Shown here piece by piece: positions 1 to 8,431 of a stretch of DNA of 64,000 nucleotides. This DNA is from Spongiactinospora sp. TRM90649 (GTDB lineage Bacteria > Actinomycetota > Actinomycetes > Streptosporangiales > Streptosporangiaceae): the NCBI RefSeq assembly GCF_029382225.1, contig NZ_JARLTC010000026.1, positions 121,605 to 185,604 of the forward strand, given 5' to 3'. Position 1 is the stretch's first letter, and each line of letters opens with the position of its first letter. A program made the translations under genes and the position numbers. Under the pieces are notes generated by a model. It was given only the letters and a program-made list of their open reading frames with translations, did no database searches and had not been told where the DNA came from.

Positions 1-312
1 TGCCACCACTGTGCGCACGTCGTGGCCCTGATCGCGCAGGTCGTCGGCGAGGCTGCGGAGCGAGCCGAGCTGGTACGCCAGGTGCGCCGGGGCCACGAAG
101 GTACCCTTGCCGGCCCGCTGCACGATCAGCCTCTCGTCGCTGAGCTCCCGCAACGCCTGGCGCAGCGTCATCAGGGTCACCCCGTAGGAGGCGCTCAGCT
201 CCCGTTGCGCGGGCAGGGCCGCACCGGGGGCGTAGTGCCCCGACCGGATCTTCGCGGCGAGGTCGGCGGCGATGGCGCGGTATCTCGCCTCATGCCCGGC
301 GTCGGGGGTCAT
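1..312 (-). CDS. GntR-family transcriptional regulator (partial, N-terminal part)
   Basis: The minus-strand frame starting at ATG 312 reads into the left window edge and gives about 104 residues. Residues ~10-75 form a GntR-type winged helix: a start region with RYRAIAADLAAKIRSG, then LPAQRELSASYGVT, then TLRQALRELSDERLI and a KGTFVA wing. This is the typical HutC/GntR layout, in which the ligand-binding domain would follow outside the window. It lies 9 bases downstream of trpA on the same strand, so it is probably cotranscribed with trpBA, and it is a candidate for binding the repeat upstream of trpB. Effector is unknown. Confidence 0.82.
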   Translation of the reverse strand, partial: MTPDAGHEARYRAIAADLAAKIRSGHYAPGAALPAQRELSASYGVTLMTLRQALRELSDERLIVQRAGKGTFVAPAHLAYQLGSLRSLADDLRDQGHDVRTVVA

Positions 313-321
313 CGTGGTGCG

Positions 322-1119
322 TCACTCCTGGTCGAGGGCCCTGCGCAGGGTCGCGAGGAAGGCCCGCAGGTCGTCCGGCCCCGCCCCGTCGAGCACCCGC
401 CGCATGACCGCGGCACCGACCACCGCGCCGTCGGCGTACCGGCCGGCCTCCCGCGCCTGGTCGGGCGTGGAAATGCCAAATCCTAGCAAGACAGGCCGGT
501 CGTCGGCCTGCCTGAGCCGCGCGGTCAGCTCCGCCGCCGAGGCGGCGAGGGCGGCCCGCTCGCCGGTGGTGCCCATCACCGACACCGCGTAGACGAATCC
601 GCGGCTGCGGCGCGCGATCTCGGCCAGCCTCGGGGGCGGCGTCGACGGCGACGCCAGCAGGACCAGTTCGACCCCGGCGGCGTCGGCCACGTCCATCAGC
701 TCGTCCGCCTCGTGCAGCGGCAGATCGGGCACGATCAGACCGCCGACACCGGCCCCGCGCAGCGCGGCGCAGAACGCCTCAGGCCCGTCGTGCAGCACCA
801 GGTTGTAGTAGGTGCTGGCGACCAGCGGCACGCCCGGATCCGGGACCTCGGCCAGGTCGGCGAGGATCCGGCGGGTGCTCGCCCCCCGGGCCAGCGCCGT
901 CTCGCTCGCCCGCTGGATGGTGACGCCGTCGAGCGTGGGGTCGGAGAACGGCAGGCCGACCTCGATCGCGTCCGCGCCTGCTTCGGCGAACGCCTTCAGG
1001 TAACCCGTCCAGCCGGGCGTGACGCCCCCGGTGATGTACGGCATGAGCAGACCACGACCGGTGTCCCGGCGAGCACGCAGGTGGCGTTCCACCGCGCCCG
1101 GCGCGAGGATGTTCGTCAC
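322..1119 (-). CDS. trpA: Tryptophan synthase alpha subunit
   Basis: A 265-residue TIM-barrel protein, normal length for TrpA (about 268). It cleaves indole-3-glycerol phosphate to indole and glyceraldehyde 3-phosphate in the cytoplasm and passes indole to TrpB. The active-site Glu is E53 in AIEVGLPFSDP and the catalytic Asp is D60 in the same block; the phosphate-binding GFGIST and the GAAVM segment are present near the C-terminus. The start overlaps the trpB stop by 4 bases (ATGA type), so the two are translationally coupled. No other trp gene is visible, so this is a detached trpBA pair under its own control. Confidence 0.97.
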   Translation of the reverse strand: MTNILAPGAVERHLRARRDTGRGLLMPYITGGVTPGWTGYLKAFAEAGADAIEVGLPFSDPTLDGVTIQRASETALARGASTRRILADLAEVPDPGVPLVASTYYNLVLHDGPEAFCAALRGAGVGGLIVPDLPLHEADELMDVADAAGVELVLLASPSTPPPRLAEIARRSRGFVYAVSVMGTTGERAALAASAAELTARLRQADDRPVLLGFGISTPDQAREAGRYADGAVVGAAVMRRVLDGAGPDDLRAFLATLRRALDQE

Positions 1120-2276
1120 ACCAGCTCCTTCAGGGTGGAGATGTCCTTGTCGCCCCGGCCGGACAGCGTCATCAGAACGGTCGATCCGGAGGGCAGTTCG
1201 TCGCTGCCCGCCGCGCGGAGCACCCAGGCGAGGGCGTGCGCCGATTCGAGTGCCGGGACGATGCCCTCGGTGCGCGCCAGCCGTACCGCCGCGCCGACCG
1301 CCTCCTCGTCGCTCGCCGTGACGTACCGGGCGCGGCCCAGGTCGCGCAGGTGGGCGTGCTCGGGACCGACCCCCGGGTAGTCAAGCCCGGCGGCGATGGA
1401 ATGCGCCTCGACGATCTGCCCGTCGTCGTCCTGTAGGAACAGTGAGCGGCAGCCGTGCAGCACCCCGAGCGTGCCACGGGCCGCTCCGGCTCCGCCCTCG
1501 GCCTCGACTCCGACGAACCGCGCCGGCGTGTCGGCGAAACCGGCGAACGTGCCGGCCGCGTTGGAGCCGCCGCCGACGCACGCGACCACGTGGTCCGGCA
1601 CGCCGATCGGCAGCTCGGTGGCGCACTGCCCGCGCGCCTCGTCGCCGATGACCCGCTGGAACTCCCTGACCATCCAGGGGTACGGATCCGGCCCGATGAC
1701 CGAGCCGATGCAGTAGTGGGAGTCGCGGGTGGCGCCCACCCAGTGCCGCATGGCCTCGCTGGTCGCGTCCTTGAGCGTACGGCTGCCGGTGGTGACCGGG
1801 ACCACCTCCGCGCCCAGCATGCGCATCCGGAAGACGTTCAGCGCCTGCCGTTCGATGTCGCGCTCGCCCATGAAGACCGTCGCCTCAAGCCCGAGCAGCG
1901 CGGCGGCGGTCGCGGTGGCCACCCCGTGCTGGCCCGCCCCCGTCTCGGCGATCAGCCTGCGCCGCCCCATCCGCGCGGCGAGCAGGGCCTGCCCGAGCAC
2001 ATTGTTGATCTTGTGCGACCCGGTGTGCGTGAGGTCCTCCCGCTTGAGGTAGAGCCGCACGCCCAACTCCCCCGACAACCGCCGGGCCGGCGTGAGCGGA
2101 GTCGGCCGCCCGGCGTGCAACGCGAGCAACTCCGCCAGACCACCACGAAACCCCGGATCCCCCCAAGCCTCCCGAAACGCCTCCCCGACCTCACGACACG
2201 CCTCCACCAACGACTCCGGCGCGTACCGCCCCCCATACTCCCCGAACCGCCCCCGCACCCCCGGCGCATCTCGCAT
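1116..2276 (-). CDS. trpB: Tryptophan synthase beta subunit
   Basis: PLP enzyme joining indole and serine to make tryptophan; forms the alpha2-beta2 complex with TrpA. From ATG 2276 it is 386 residues, close to the usual ~395. The N-terminal GRFGEYGGRYAPE is typical of TrpB, the PLP lysine is K89 in HTGSHKINN, and GGGSNAAG binds the cofactor phosphate. I chose ATG 2276 over the longer upstream frame because GAGGTG lies 9 bases before it and homology begins just after it. The upstream extension would run through the direct-repeat operator. Overlaps trpA by 4 bases. Confidence 0.96.
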   Translation of the reverse strand: MRDAPGVRGRFGEYGGRYAPESLVEACREVGEAFREAWGDPGFRGGLAELLALHAGRPTPLTPARRLSGELGVRLYLKREDLTHTGSHKINNVLGQALLAARMGRRRLIAETGAGQHGVATATAAALLGLEATVFMGERDIERQALNVFRMRMLGAEVVPVTTGSRTLKDATSEAMRHWVGATRDSHYCIGSVIGPDPYPWMVREFQRVIGDEARGQCATELPIGVPDHVVACVGGGSNAAGTFAGFADTPARFVGVEAEGGAGAARGTLGVLHGCRSLFLQDDDGQIVEAHSIAAGLDYPGVGPEHAHLRDLGRARYVTASDEEAVGAAVRLARTEGIVPALESAHALAWVLRAAGSDELPSGSTVLMTLSGRGDKDISTLKELV

Positions 2277-2290
2277 CTCACACCCACCTC

Positions 2291-2320
2291 GTTCTATAAC
2301 TCTGACGAGAGTTCTATAAC
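2291..2320. promoter_or_regulatory. Candidate operator upstream of trpB
   Basis: Two exact copies of GTTCTATAAC (2291-2300 and 2311-2320) lie 20 bp apart, that is two helical turns. Between and across them sits a palindrome, AACTCT-GACG-AGAGTT (2299-2314). The element is AT-rich in a very GC-rich surround and ends 15 bases before the trpB start, so a bound protein would cover the promoter or the ribosome entry. The GntR protein encoded downstream of trpA is the natural candidate binder; this is inference. Confidence 0.55.
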
Positions 2321-2415
2321 AGTGAGTGTGCCACGCCCGCTGGGCCCACGCCACACCGCCGTGCTTGATGGATCATCCGGTCAGGGATCCGCCGATGAGG
2401 GCGGACGGTTGACGG

Positions 2416-3249
2416 TCAGCGGAATCGGGATATGGCGGCTGTGACCTGGTCGAGGAAGTGGAGGGTGGCTGAGGGGGTGTCGGAGGGCGGGGCGAGGGTG
2501 AAGGTGACGGAATCCACATCGATGGCGGCGAGGCGGTGGATCTCGGCGGGGTCGGGGGAGAGGCCGCAGGCGGTGATGGTGATGGAGCGCCCGTGGTCGG
2601 CGAGCCAGGCGCGGGTGCGGGTGATCTCTTCGGGGGTGGTCTTGGCGCGGGGGAGCCAGCCGTCGCCGAAGCGGAGGAGTCGTTGGACGGCCGGACGACT
2701 CTCGCCGCCGATGAGGATCGGCGGGTGCGGGTGCTGGACCGGCTTGGGCCAGGAGAAGATCGGGTCGAAGTCGACGAACTCGCCGTGGAACTCCGGCTCG
2801 TCGTGGGTCCAGATCTCCTTCAGCGCGGCGAGTTTCTCGTCGAGCACCGCGCCGCGCCGCTCGGGTGGGATGCCGTGGTTGCGGGTCTCCTCCTTGTTCC
2901 ACCCGACGCCGACGCCGAGGAGGACGCGGCCGTCGCTGACCCGGTCGAGGGTGGCCACCTCCTTGGCGAGGTGGATGACGTCGCGTTGCGCGGCGAGCGC
3001 GATCGCGGTGCCCAGGCGCAGGCGTGACGTCCTCGCCGCCGCGGCGGCGAGGCCGACGAACGGGTCGTAGGTCCGGTAGTAGTGCGGTGGGAGTTCCGGG
3101 CCGCCCGCCCAGGGCGTCTCCCGGCGGACCGGGATGTGCGAGTGCTCGGTGACCAGGAGGCTGTCGAGGCCGCGTTCCTCGACGGCGCGGGCCAGCGCCG
3201 CGGGGGGCATGGTCTGGTCGGTGATGAAGGTGTCGATGCCGAACTTCAC
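2416..3249 (-). CDS. LLM-class (luciferase-like) F420-dependent oxidoreductase
   Basis: A 277-residue luciferase-like monooxygenase/F420-oxidoreductase fold. The start MKFGIDTFITD, the TEHSH block, the LGTAIALAAQRD strand and GRVLLGVGVGWNKEE are hallmarks of the actinobacterial TIGR03619-like F420 family; PILIGGESRPAVQR and FGDGWLP follow. It is shorter than classical monooxygenases (~340), as this family usually is. The start is GTG 3249, overlapping the stop of the upstream SDR gene by 4 bases (GTGA), so the two are one operon. Substrate is not evident; the context suggests catabolism or detoxification of a small carbonyl or cyclic compound. Confidence 0.85.
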   Translation of the reverse strand: MKFGIDTFITDQTMPPAALARAVEERGLDSLLVTEHSHIPVRRETPWAGGPELPPHYYRTYDPFVGLAAAAARTSRLRLGTAIALAAQRDVIHLAKEVATLDRVSDGRVLLGVGVGWNKEETRNHGIPPERRGAVLDEKLAALKEIWTHDEPEFHGEFVDFDPIFSWPKPVQHPHPPILIGGESRPAVQRLLRFGDGWLPRAKTTPEEITRTRAWLADHGRSITITACGLSPDPAEIHRLAAIDVDSVTFTLAPPSDTPSATLHFLDQVTAAISRFR

Positions 3250-4061
3250 TGGGCCTCCCCGCCCTGAGCGGGCTGTTCGTCGGGATGGGCGTCTCGTGCG
3301 AACCACGGGTTGCCCGCCAGGAGGCCGCCGTCGACCGGCAGGGTGGCGCCGGTGATCCAGGTGGCTTCGTCAGAGGCCAGGAACAGGACGGCGGCGGCGA
3401 TCTCCTCGACCTGGCCGATCCGGCCGGTCGGGTACCAGTGCGCGAGCCGGTCGAGGATGTCCGGGTGGCGTTGCCGGCGCAGTTCCCAGGCCTCGGTGGC
3501 GAACGTCCCGGGGATCACCACGTTCGATCGGATGCCGTGCCGCGCGTACTCGACGGCGATGCTGCGGCTCAGCGATTCCACTCCGGCCTTGGCCGCGCTG
3601 TACGCCGAGGCGCCCACGTAGGTGTGGGCGTTGACCGTGGAGAGGTTGACGATCGCGCCGCGCCGTCGTTCCAGCATCGACGGCAGCACGGCGCGCGCGC
3701 ACAGGAACGCGCCTTTGAGGATGACGTCGACGTCGCGCATCCAGTCGTCCAGGTCGGCGTCGAGGATCGAGTCGGGGCACGACGTGAACGCGTTGTTGAC
3801 GAGGACATCCATCCCGCCGAAGGTCTTGGACACCGTCTCGGCCATTGCCAGGACCTGATCCGGCCGCCGCACGTCGACGGTGAGCGCCAGGGCTTCGCCC
3901 CCGGCGTCGGTGATCGCGGCGGCGACGGACTCGGCCAGGTCACGGTCTCGATCGGCCACCGCGACCCGGGCGCCCTCCTTGGCCAGGCCGCGCGCGATGG
4001 CGCCGCCGAGGCCGTTGCCTCCGCCGCCGGTCACGATCGCCGTCCGGTCAAGGAATCTCAT
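3246..4061 (-). CDS. Short-chain dehydrogenase/reductase (SDR)
   Basis: A 271-residue classical SDR, NAD(P)-dependent oxidoreductase. The dinucleotide motif TGGGGNGLGG is at residues ~11-20, VLVNNA at ~86-91, and the catalytic Ser141, Tyr154 and Lys158 are in NLSTVNA and AYSAAKAG. WITGATLPVDGGL closes the Rossmann domain as usual. The tail after residue ~255 is a short hydrophilic extension. It is the first gene of a two-gene minus-strand operon with the F420-type oxidoreductase and diverges from the carboxymuconolactone-decarboxylase-like gene; the shared ~88-bp promoter region is AT-rich and holds a TGAAACGA site. Substrate unknown. Confidence 0.9.
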   Translation of the reverse strand: MRFLDRTAIVTGGGGNGLGGAIARGLAKEGARVAVADRDRDLAESVAAAITDAGGEALALTVDVRRPDQVLAMAETVSKTFGGMDVLVNNAFTSCPDSILDADLDDWMRDVDVILKGAFLCARAVLPSMLERRRGAIVNLSTVNAHTYVGASAYSAAKAGVESLSRSIAVEYARHGIRSNVVIPGTFATEAWELRRQRHPDILDRLAHWYPTGRIGQVEEIAAAVLFLASDEATWITGATLPVDGGLLAGNPWFARDAHPDEQPAQGGEAQ

Positions 4062-4126
4062 CGCACGTCCCTCTCATGGTCTTGTCGCAATTCAATATCA
4101 TGTTATGAAATATGAATACTGTACAG

Positions 4127-4134
4127 TGAAACGA
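4127..4134. promoter_or_regulatory. TGAAACGA site (candidate IclR-type operator, copy 1)
   Basis: TGAAACGA lies in the divergent promoter region between the SDR gene and the CMD-like gene, 16 bases before the latter's start. It is the reverse complement of TCGTTTCA seen at three other gene boundaries in the next 12 kb. Function as an operator is inferred. Confidence 0.4.
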
Positions 4135-4149
4135 TAGGTGGATCTTGGT

Positions 4150-4905
4150 ATGAGTGAGCCGGCCGAGAGTGTGGTGGAAGACCTTCGGGCGCGTTGCCGT
4201 GCGGCGCTCGGCTCGTGGGACGAGCGGCTCGACGCGGTCATCGAGCGCGACCCCGGTTACGCCGAAACCTTCGTCGCGCTGGCCGAAGCGGCGGCGGCCG
4301 GCCCGCTCGGCGCCCACGCGAAGACACTGGTGCTGCTGGCCTGCGACGCCGCGATGACGTACCGCAACCGCGAGTCCCTGCCCGCCAGGATCCAGGGCGC
4401 GCTCGACGCCGGCGTGCCGCCGGAAGGGGTGCTGGAGGTCCTGGAACTGGTCAGCGTGCTGGGCATTCACGCCCTGAACGTCGGCCTGTCGATCGCGCTC
4501 GCGGAGTACCCGGACGGCGAGCGCCCGGAGTCGCCGCCCGCGCGCCAGGCGCCCGTCCGCGAGCGGTTCGAGCGCCTGCGCGGCTACTGGGACGCCGGAT
4601 GGCAGCCGGTGCTCGCCCACCTGCCGGGCTTCCTCGACCGCTACACCGACTTCAGTGCCGCGTCCGGACGGCACGGCGTCCTGGACGCCAAGACCCGCGA
4701 GCTGGTCCTGATCGCGATCGACGCGGCGAGCACCCATCTGTACGCGCCCGGCATCCGGATCCACGTGCGCAACGCCCGCGCCCACGGGGCCACCTTCGGC
4801 GAGATCGTCCAGGTGTTCCAGCTCATCAGCCTGCTGGGGGTCGAGTCGTGCCTGCTCGGGGTGCCGCTCCTGGACGCCGAGGCCGCCCGGCCGCCCGCAC
4901 ACTAG
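4150..4905 (+). CDS. Carboxymuconolactone decarboxylase (CMD)-family protein, tandem domains
   Basis: A 251-residue protein from ATG 4150 (AGGTGG about 11 bases upstream; an in-frame GTG at 4138 is an alternative). It carries two CMD-like alpha-helical repeats: residues ~35-115 (with TLVLLACDAA and HALNVG) and ~160-240 (with RELVLIAIDAAS and H...NARAHG). The family includes gamma-carboxymuconolactone decarboxylases and AhpD-like peroxidase partners. No CxxC pair is seen, so an AhpD-type thiol function is unlikely. It is divergent from the SDR/F420-oxidoreductase operon and its stop overlaps tail to tail with livF. Probably a catabolic accessory enzyme; the reaction is not known. Confidence 0.82.
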   Translation: MSEPAESVVEDLRARCRAALGSWDERLDAVIERDPGYAETFVALAEAAAAGPLGAHAKTLVLLACDAAMTYRNRESLPARIQGALDAGVPPEGVLEVLELVSVLGIHALNVGLSIALAEYPDGERPESPPARQAPVRERFERLRGYWDAGWQPVLAHLPGFLDRYTDFSAASGRHGVLDAKTRELVLIAIDAASTHLYAPGIRIHVRNARAHGATFGEIVQVFQLISLLGVESCLLGVPLLDAEAARPPAH

Positions 4906-5627
4906 TCCGCGGTCTGTTCGACGACGCCGAGGTAGGCCGCCCGGACCCGGTCGTCGGTGGACAGCTCCCGCGCCGATCCCTCGATGGCCACCGAGCCCGA
5001 CTCCAGCACATATCCCCGGGAGACCAGTTCGAGCGCGGCCGCCGCGTTCTGCTCGACCAGGCCGATGGCGATGCCCCGCTGGTTGATCTCGCCGACCACC
5101 CGCATCACCGTCTGCACCAGCAGCGGCGCCAGGCCCAGCGACGGCTCGTCGAGCAGCAGCAGCCGGGGTTTGGCCATCAGCGCCCGGCCGATCGCCACCA
5201 TCTGCTGCTCGCCGCCGCTGAGCGAACCGGCGTACACCGTCCGCTTCTCCTTGAGCGCCGGGAAGATCTCCAGGACCTCGTCTATCTCGGCGGCGATGGA
5301 CGAGCGGCCGATCTTGCGGGAGTACGCGCCCAGCATCAGGTTCTCGCGCACGCTCATCTGCGGGAACAGGTGCCGGCCCTCCGGGCAGAGCACCAGGCCG
5401 CGGCGCACGATCCGGGCGGCCGGCAGCCCGTGGATCCGTTCTCCCTCGAACCGGATCTCCCCGCCGCGGATCGGGGTGAGCCCGGCGATGGCCTGGATCA
5501 GCGTGGACTTGCCGGCCCCATTGGCGCCCAGCACCGTGACCGCCTCGCCCCGATCGATGGTCAGGGACACGCCGCTGAGCACGGTGCTGTTGCCGTAACC
5601 GGCCGTGATGTCGCAGACCTCAAGCAT
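4902..5627 (-). CDS. livF: Branched-chain amino acid-type ABC transporter, ATP-binding protein LivF
   Basis: A 241-residue ABC ATPase of the LivF group. Walker A is GANGAGKST (~34-42), the Q-loop region follows, the signature is LSGGEQQM and Walker B is LLLLDEPSLGL. The RRGLVLCPEGRHLFPQMSV block is typical of LivF rather than LivG. Last gene of the importer operon, overlapping the fused LivM-LivG gene by 8 bases. It powers uptake of a substrate captured by the lipoprotein encoded at the head of the operon; in catabolic islands such Hat-type importers often carry aromatic or short-chain acids rather than amino acids, so the substrate here is open. Confidence 0.93.
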   Translation of the reverse strand: MLEVCDITAGYGNSTVLSGVSLTIDRGEAVTVLGANGAGKSTLIQAIAGLTPIRGGEIRFEGERIHGLPAARIVRRGLVLCPEGRHLFPQMSVRENLMLGAYSRKIGRSSIAAEIDEVLEIFPALKEKRTVYAGSLSGGEQQMVAIGRALMAKPRLLLLDEPSLGLAPLLVQTVMRVVGEINQRGIAIGLVEQNAAAALELVSRGYVLESGSVAIEGSARELSTDDRVRAAYLGVVEQTAD

Positions 5628-7470
5628 TCTTGGTCCCCAAGTAGGCCGAGATCACCCGTGGATCGTTGACGATCTGGTCCGGTGAGCCCTCGGCGATCAA
5701 CTGTCCCGAGTCCAGTACGTACACGTGGCTGCACAGCGACATCAGAACGCGCATCTTGTGCTCGACCAGCAGGATCACCATGCCCTGGTCCCGAAGCCAT
5801 TCGAGCAGCCGCATCAGCCGGGGCGTCTCCGACTCGCGCAGCCCGGCGAACGGTTCGTCCAGGAGCAGCATCCGCGGGCGTACGGCCAGCGCCATGCCGA
5901 CGCCGACCAGCTTCTGCTCCTCGATGGACAGGCCGCTCACCACCTCGCCCGCCTTCGCGCGCAGCCCGGTGAGGTCGAGGATCGTGTCCACGAAGCCGTC
6001 GTCCGCGTCCGCCGACCGGGACTTGCGCGTGGGGCGGTGCAGGTACCCGGCCGTGATCAGGTTCTGCAGCACCGTCTCGTCGGCGAGCAGCCGGTTGGTC
6101 TGGAACGTACGGCCGATGCCCAGCCGCGCCCGCTCGTGGACCGCCAGCCGGTTCAGCTCCTGTCCGGCGAAGGTCGCGGTTCCCGACCATCCGCCGACCA
6201 CACCCGAGATCAGGCCGAACAGGGTGCTCTTGCCCGCCCCGTTGGGGCCGATGACGCCGATGATCTCGCCTTCGCGGGCGACCAGCGAGACGTCGCTCAC
6301 CGCGGTCACCCCGCCGAACTTCTTGGTGAGGGCGCGGGCCTCGAACAGCACCTTGCCGGGCTGGGCGGGGTCACCGCGATCGTCCGGGCTCAGGTGGGGC
6401 AACGCGAGAAGGGCGGCGTCGGTCTCGGCCTCGGCCGCGGGGACCACGTCGGCTTCGGGCGGACGCCGGCGGGCCGTCACCCGGGACCACACGCGGGCGA
6501 CGCTTCCGACGACCCCGCCCCGGAAGAACAAGAGCACCAGGAAGACGATGCCGCTGAAGATCAGGGTCTGGTACAGCTCGGTGAACCGGAACGCCTCCGT
6601 CACCCCGACGACCAGGGCCACGCCCACCAGCGGACCGGCCAGCGTCGCCGATCCGCCGATGATCACGTAGACCAGCAGGTTGAAGCCTTCCATGATGCCG
6701 GCGCTGCTCGGAGTGATGTAGGAGACCCAGCTCGCGAACAGCGGACCGGCCAGCCCGACGATCGCCGCGCTCACCGTGAACGCCATCAGCTTCGTGGCGA
6801 CGACGTTGATGCCGAGCGACGCCGCCAGCACCTCGTCGGCGTGGATGGCCCGCAGGTTGCGCCCGAGCGTCGAGCGGCTGAGCAGGAACATCGCGACCAG
6901 CACCACGGTCAGCACGATCAGGCTCAGGTAGAACAGCGCGGTGGTCGAGTCGAACCCGGGGGGCGTGGGAATCCCGTAGATTCCGCTGGCCCCGTTGGTC
7001 AGGCTCGTCCACTGGGTGATCACCACCACGGTGACCGCGGCGAACGCCAGACTGCTGACGGAGAAGTAGTGCCCCCTGCTGCGCATGGTGAGCCCGGCGA
7101 GCAGGAGCCCGGCCAGGGTGCTGACCACGACTCCCGCGATCGCCGCCCACCAGTAGCCGACGCCGTACTTGGTCGTGAGGATGACCAGCGTGTACGCGCC
7201 GACGGTGAGCAGGGCGGCATGCGCGACGGACACCAGCCCGAGGTGGCCGAGGACGAGGTCCAGGCCGTAGGCCGCGATCGCGTAGATGAGGATCAGGGTC
7301 ATCACCCCGACCTCGTACCGGCCGCGGATGATCAACGGCAGCAGCGCGCAGACGGCCACGATCGGGACGATGACCAGCCATTCCCGGCTTCTGGGCGCGC
7401 GCGACCTCAGTCCGGTGCCCAGACCGGCGCTCAAGGTGGCGGCGGCGCGGGTCATGACGGGTTTACTCAT
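5620..7470 (-). CDS. Fused LivM permease - LivG ATPase of a branched-chain amino acid-type ABC importer
   Basis: A 616-residue protein combining two subunits that are usually separate. Residues ~1-335 are a LivM-type permease with about ten membrane segments and the GLxxVSVAHAALLTVGAY block; after a charged linker (RRRPPEAD...), residues ~355-616 are a LivG-type ATPase with GPNGAGKST, the signature-equivalent GLSIEEQKLVGVGMAL and the LLLDEPFAGL Walker B. The ABC signature is LSIEE instead of the usual LSYGQ/LSGGQ. I chose ATG 7470, which has TGAGGT about 6 bases upstream; GTG 7482 overlapping the livH stop is possible. Such LivM-LivG fusions are known in actinobacteria and proteobacteria. Confidence 0.92.
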   Translation of the reverse strand: MSKPVMTRAAATLSAGLGTGLRSRAPRSREWLVIVPIVAVCALLPLIIRGRYEVGVMTLILIYAIAAYGLDLVLGHLGLVSVAHAALLTVGAYTLVILTTKYGVGYWWAAIAGVVVSTLAGLLLAGLTMRSRGHYFSVSSLAFAAVTVVVITQWTSLTNGASGIYGIPTPPGFDSTTALFYLSLIVLTVVLVAMFLLSRSTLGRNLRAIHADEVLAASLGINVVATKLMAFTVSAAIVGLAGPLFASWVSYITPSSAGIMEGFNLLVYVIIGGSATLAGPLVGVALVVGVTEAFRFTELYQTLIFSGIVFLVLLFFRGGVVGSVARVWSRVTARRRPPEADVVPAAEAETDAALLALPHLSPDDRGDPAQPGKVLFEARALTKKFGGVTAVSDVSLVAREGEIIGVIGPNGAGKSTLFGLISGVVGGWSGTATFAGQELNRLAVHERARLGIGRTFQTNRLLADETVLQNLITAGYLHRPTRKSRSADADDGFVDTILDLTGLRAKAGEVVSGLSIEEQKLVGVGMALAVRPRMLLLDEPFAGLRESETPRLMRLLEWLRDQGMVILLVEHKMRVLMSLCSHVYVLDSGQLIAEGSPDQIVNDPRVISAYLGTKNA

Positions 7471-7478
7471 AACAGACC

Positions 7479-8345
7479 TCACCGCACCAATACGCTCTTC
7501 GTGAACAGCCCGTTGGGCCGCACCATCAGGGCAATGATCAAGAAGATGAAGGCGTACGCGTCCGAGAAGCCGACGCTCAGGTAACTCGCCCCGACGCTCT
7601 CGGCGACGCCCAGCAGCAGCGCGGCGCTGATCGCGCCCAGGCTGCTGCGCATCCCGGCCAGCACGATGACGATCAAGCCCTTGATCAGGATGTTGTCCCC
7701 CATGGTCGGGTAGACCAGATACATCGGCCCGAGCAGGGCGCCGGCGACGCCGGCCAGGCAGCTACCGAGCAGCATGGCGATCAGCGCCGTCTTCTTCGGC
7801 GAGATGCCCACGATCTCGGCCCCGCGCCGATCCTCCAGCGTCGCCCGCATGGCCCGGCCGCCCCTGGTTCCCCGGAGGTAGCCGTGCAATGCGCCGATCA
7901 GGACGAGCGCGACGACCCCGGCGAGCAGGCGCTGCTCGGTGATCCGGATGCCCGCGAAGTCCAGGAGCTGCGCCTCGTACGGGCTCGGCAGCTTGCGGAA
8001 GTCGGCGGTGAAGAGCAACTGCGCCGTGATCTCGGTCGCGGTGAGAAGCACCAGCGCCCCGATGAATCCGCTCAGCAGGGGACGGGGCGTGCTGCGCAGC
8101 CATCGGTAGACGGCGAGCTCGCTGACCACGCCCAGCAGTCCGGCGGCCAGCGCGGCGGCGATGACCGCGATCCAGTAGTTCAGGCCCAGGGGACCGGCGA
8201 CGAAGTAGCCCGCGTATCCGCCGAGCATGATTCGGCCGCCCAGGGCGAAGTCGGGAATCTCTAGGATCCCGAAGATCAGCAACAGGCAGGACGCGACGAG
8301 AGCGTAGATCGCTCCAAGCGCCAGCCCGTTCGCTAGGACTTGCAT
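7479..8345 (-). CDS. livH: Branched-chain amino acid-type ABC transporter permease LivH
   Basis: A 288-residue inner-membrane permease with about eight hydrophobic segments. The N-terminal LANGLALGAIYALVASCLLLIFG is typical of LivH. The conserved cytoplasmic loop RAMRATLEDRRGAEIVGI and GVAGALLGPMYLVYP follow as in the family. It pairs with the LivM part of the fused protein encoded 8 bases downstream. The binding-protein gene begins about 90 bases upstream, so all four genes form one operon in the order binding protein, LivH, LivMG, LivF. Confidence 0.93.
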   Translation of the reverse strand: MQVLANGLALGAIYALVASCLLLIFGILEIPDFALGGRIMLGGYAGYFVAGPLGLNYWIAVIAAALAAGLLGVVSELAVYRWLRSTPRPLLSGFIGALVLLTATEITAQLLFTADFRKLPSPYEAQLLDFAGIRITEQRLLAGVVALVLIGALHGYLRGTRGGRAMRATLEDRRGAEIVGISPKKTALIAMLLGSCLAGVAGALLGPMYLVYPTMGDNILIKGLIVIVLAGMRSSLGAISAALLLGVAESVGASYLSVGFSDAYAFIFLIIALMVRPNGLFTKSVLVR

Positions 8346-8431
8346 AGGTAACCCGATCCACTCGGCGATGTGAGACGCGTGGGGGGCGCCTGCCCGGTGT
8401 GGGGCGCGGGATGCCCCACACCGCCGCGGCG

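Noticed and set aside
1..592. Plus-strand proteins opposite trpA and the GntR gene
   Set aside because: Codon use and lack of family patterns show they are antisense shadows of trpA and the GntR gene.
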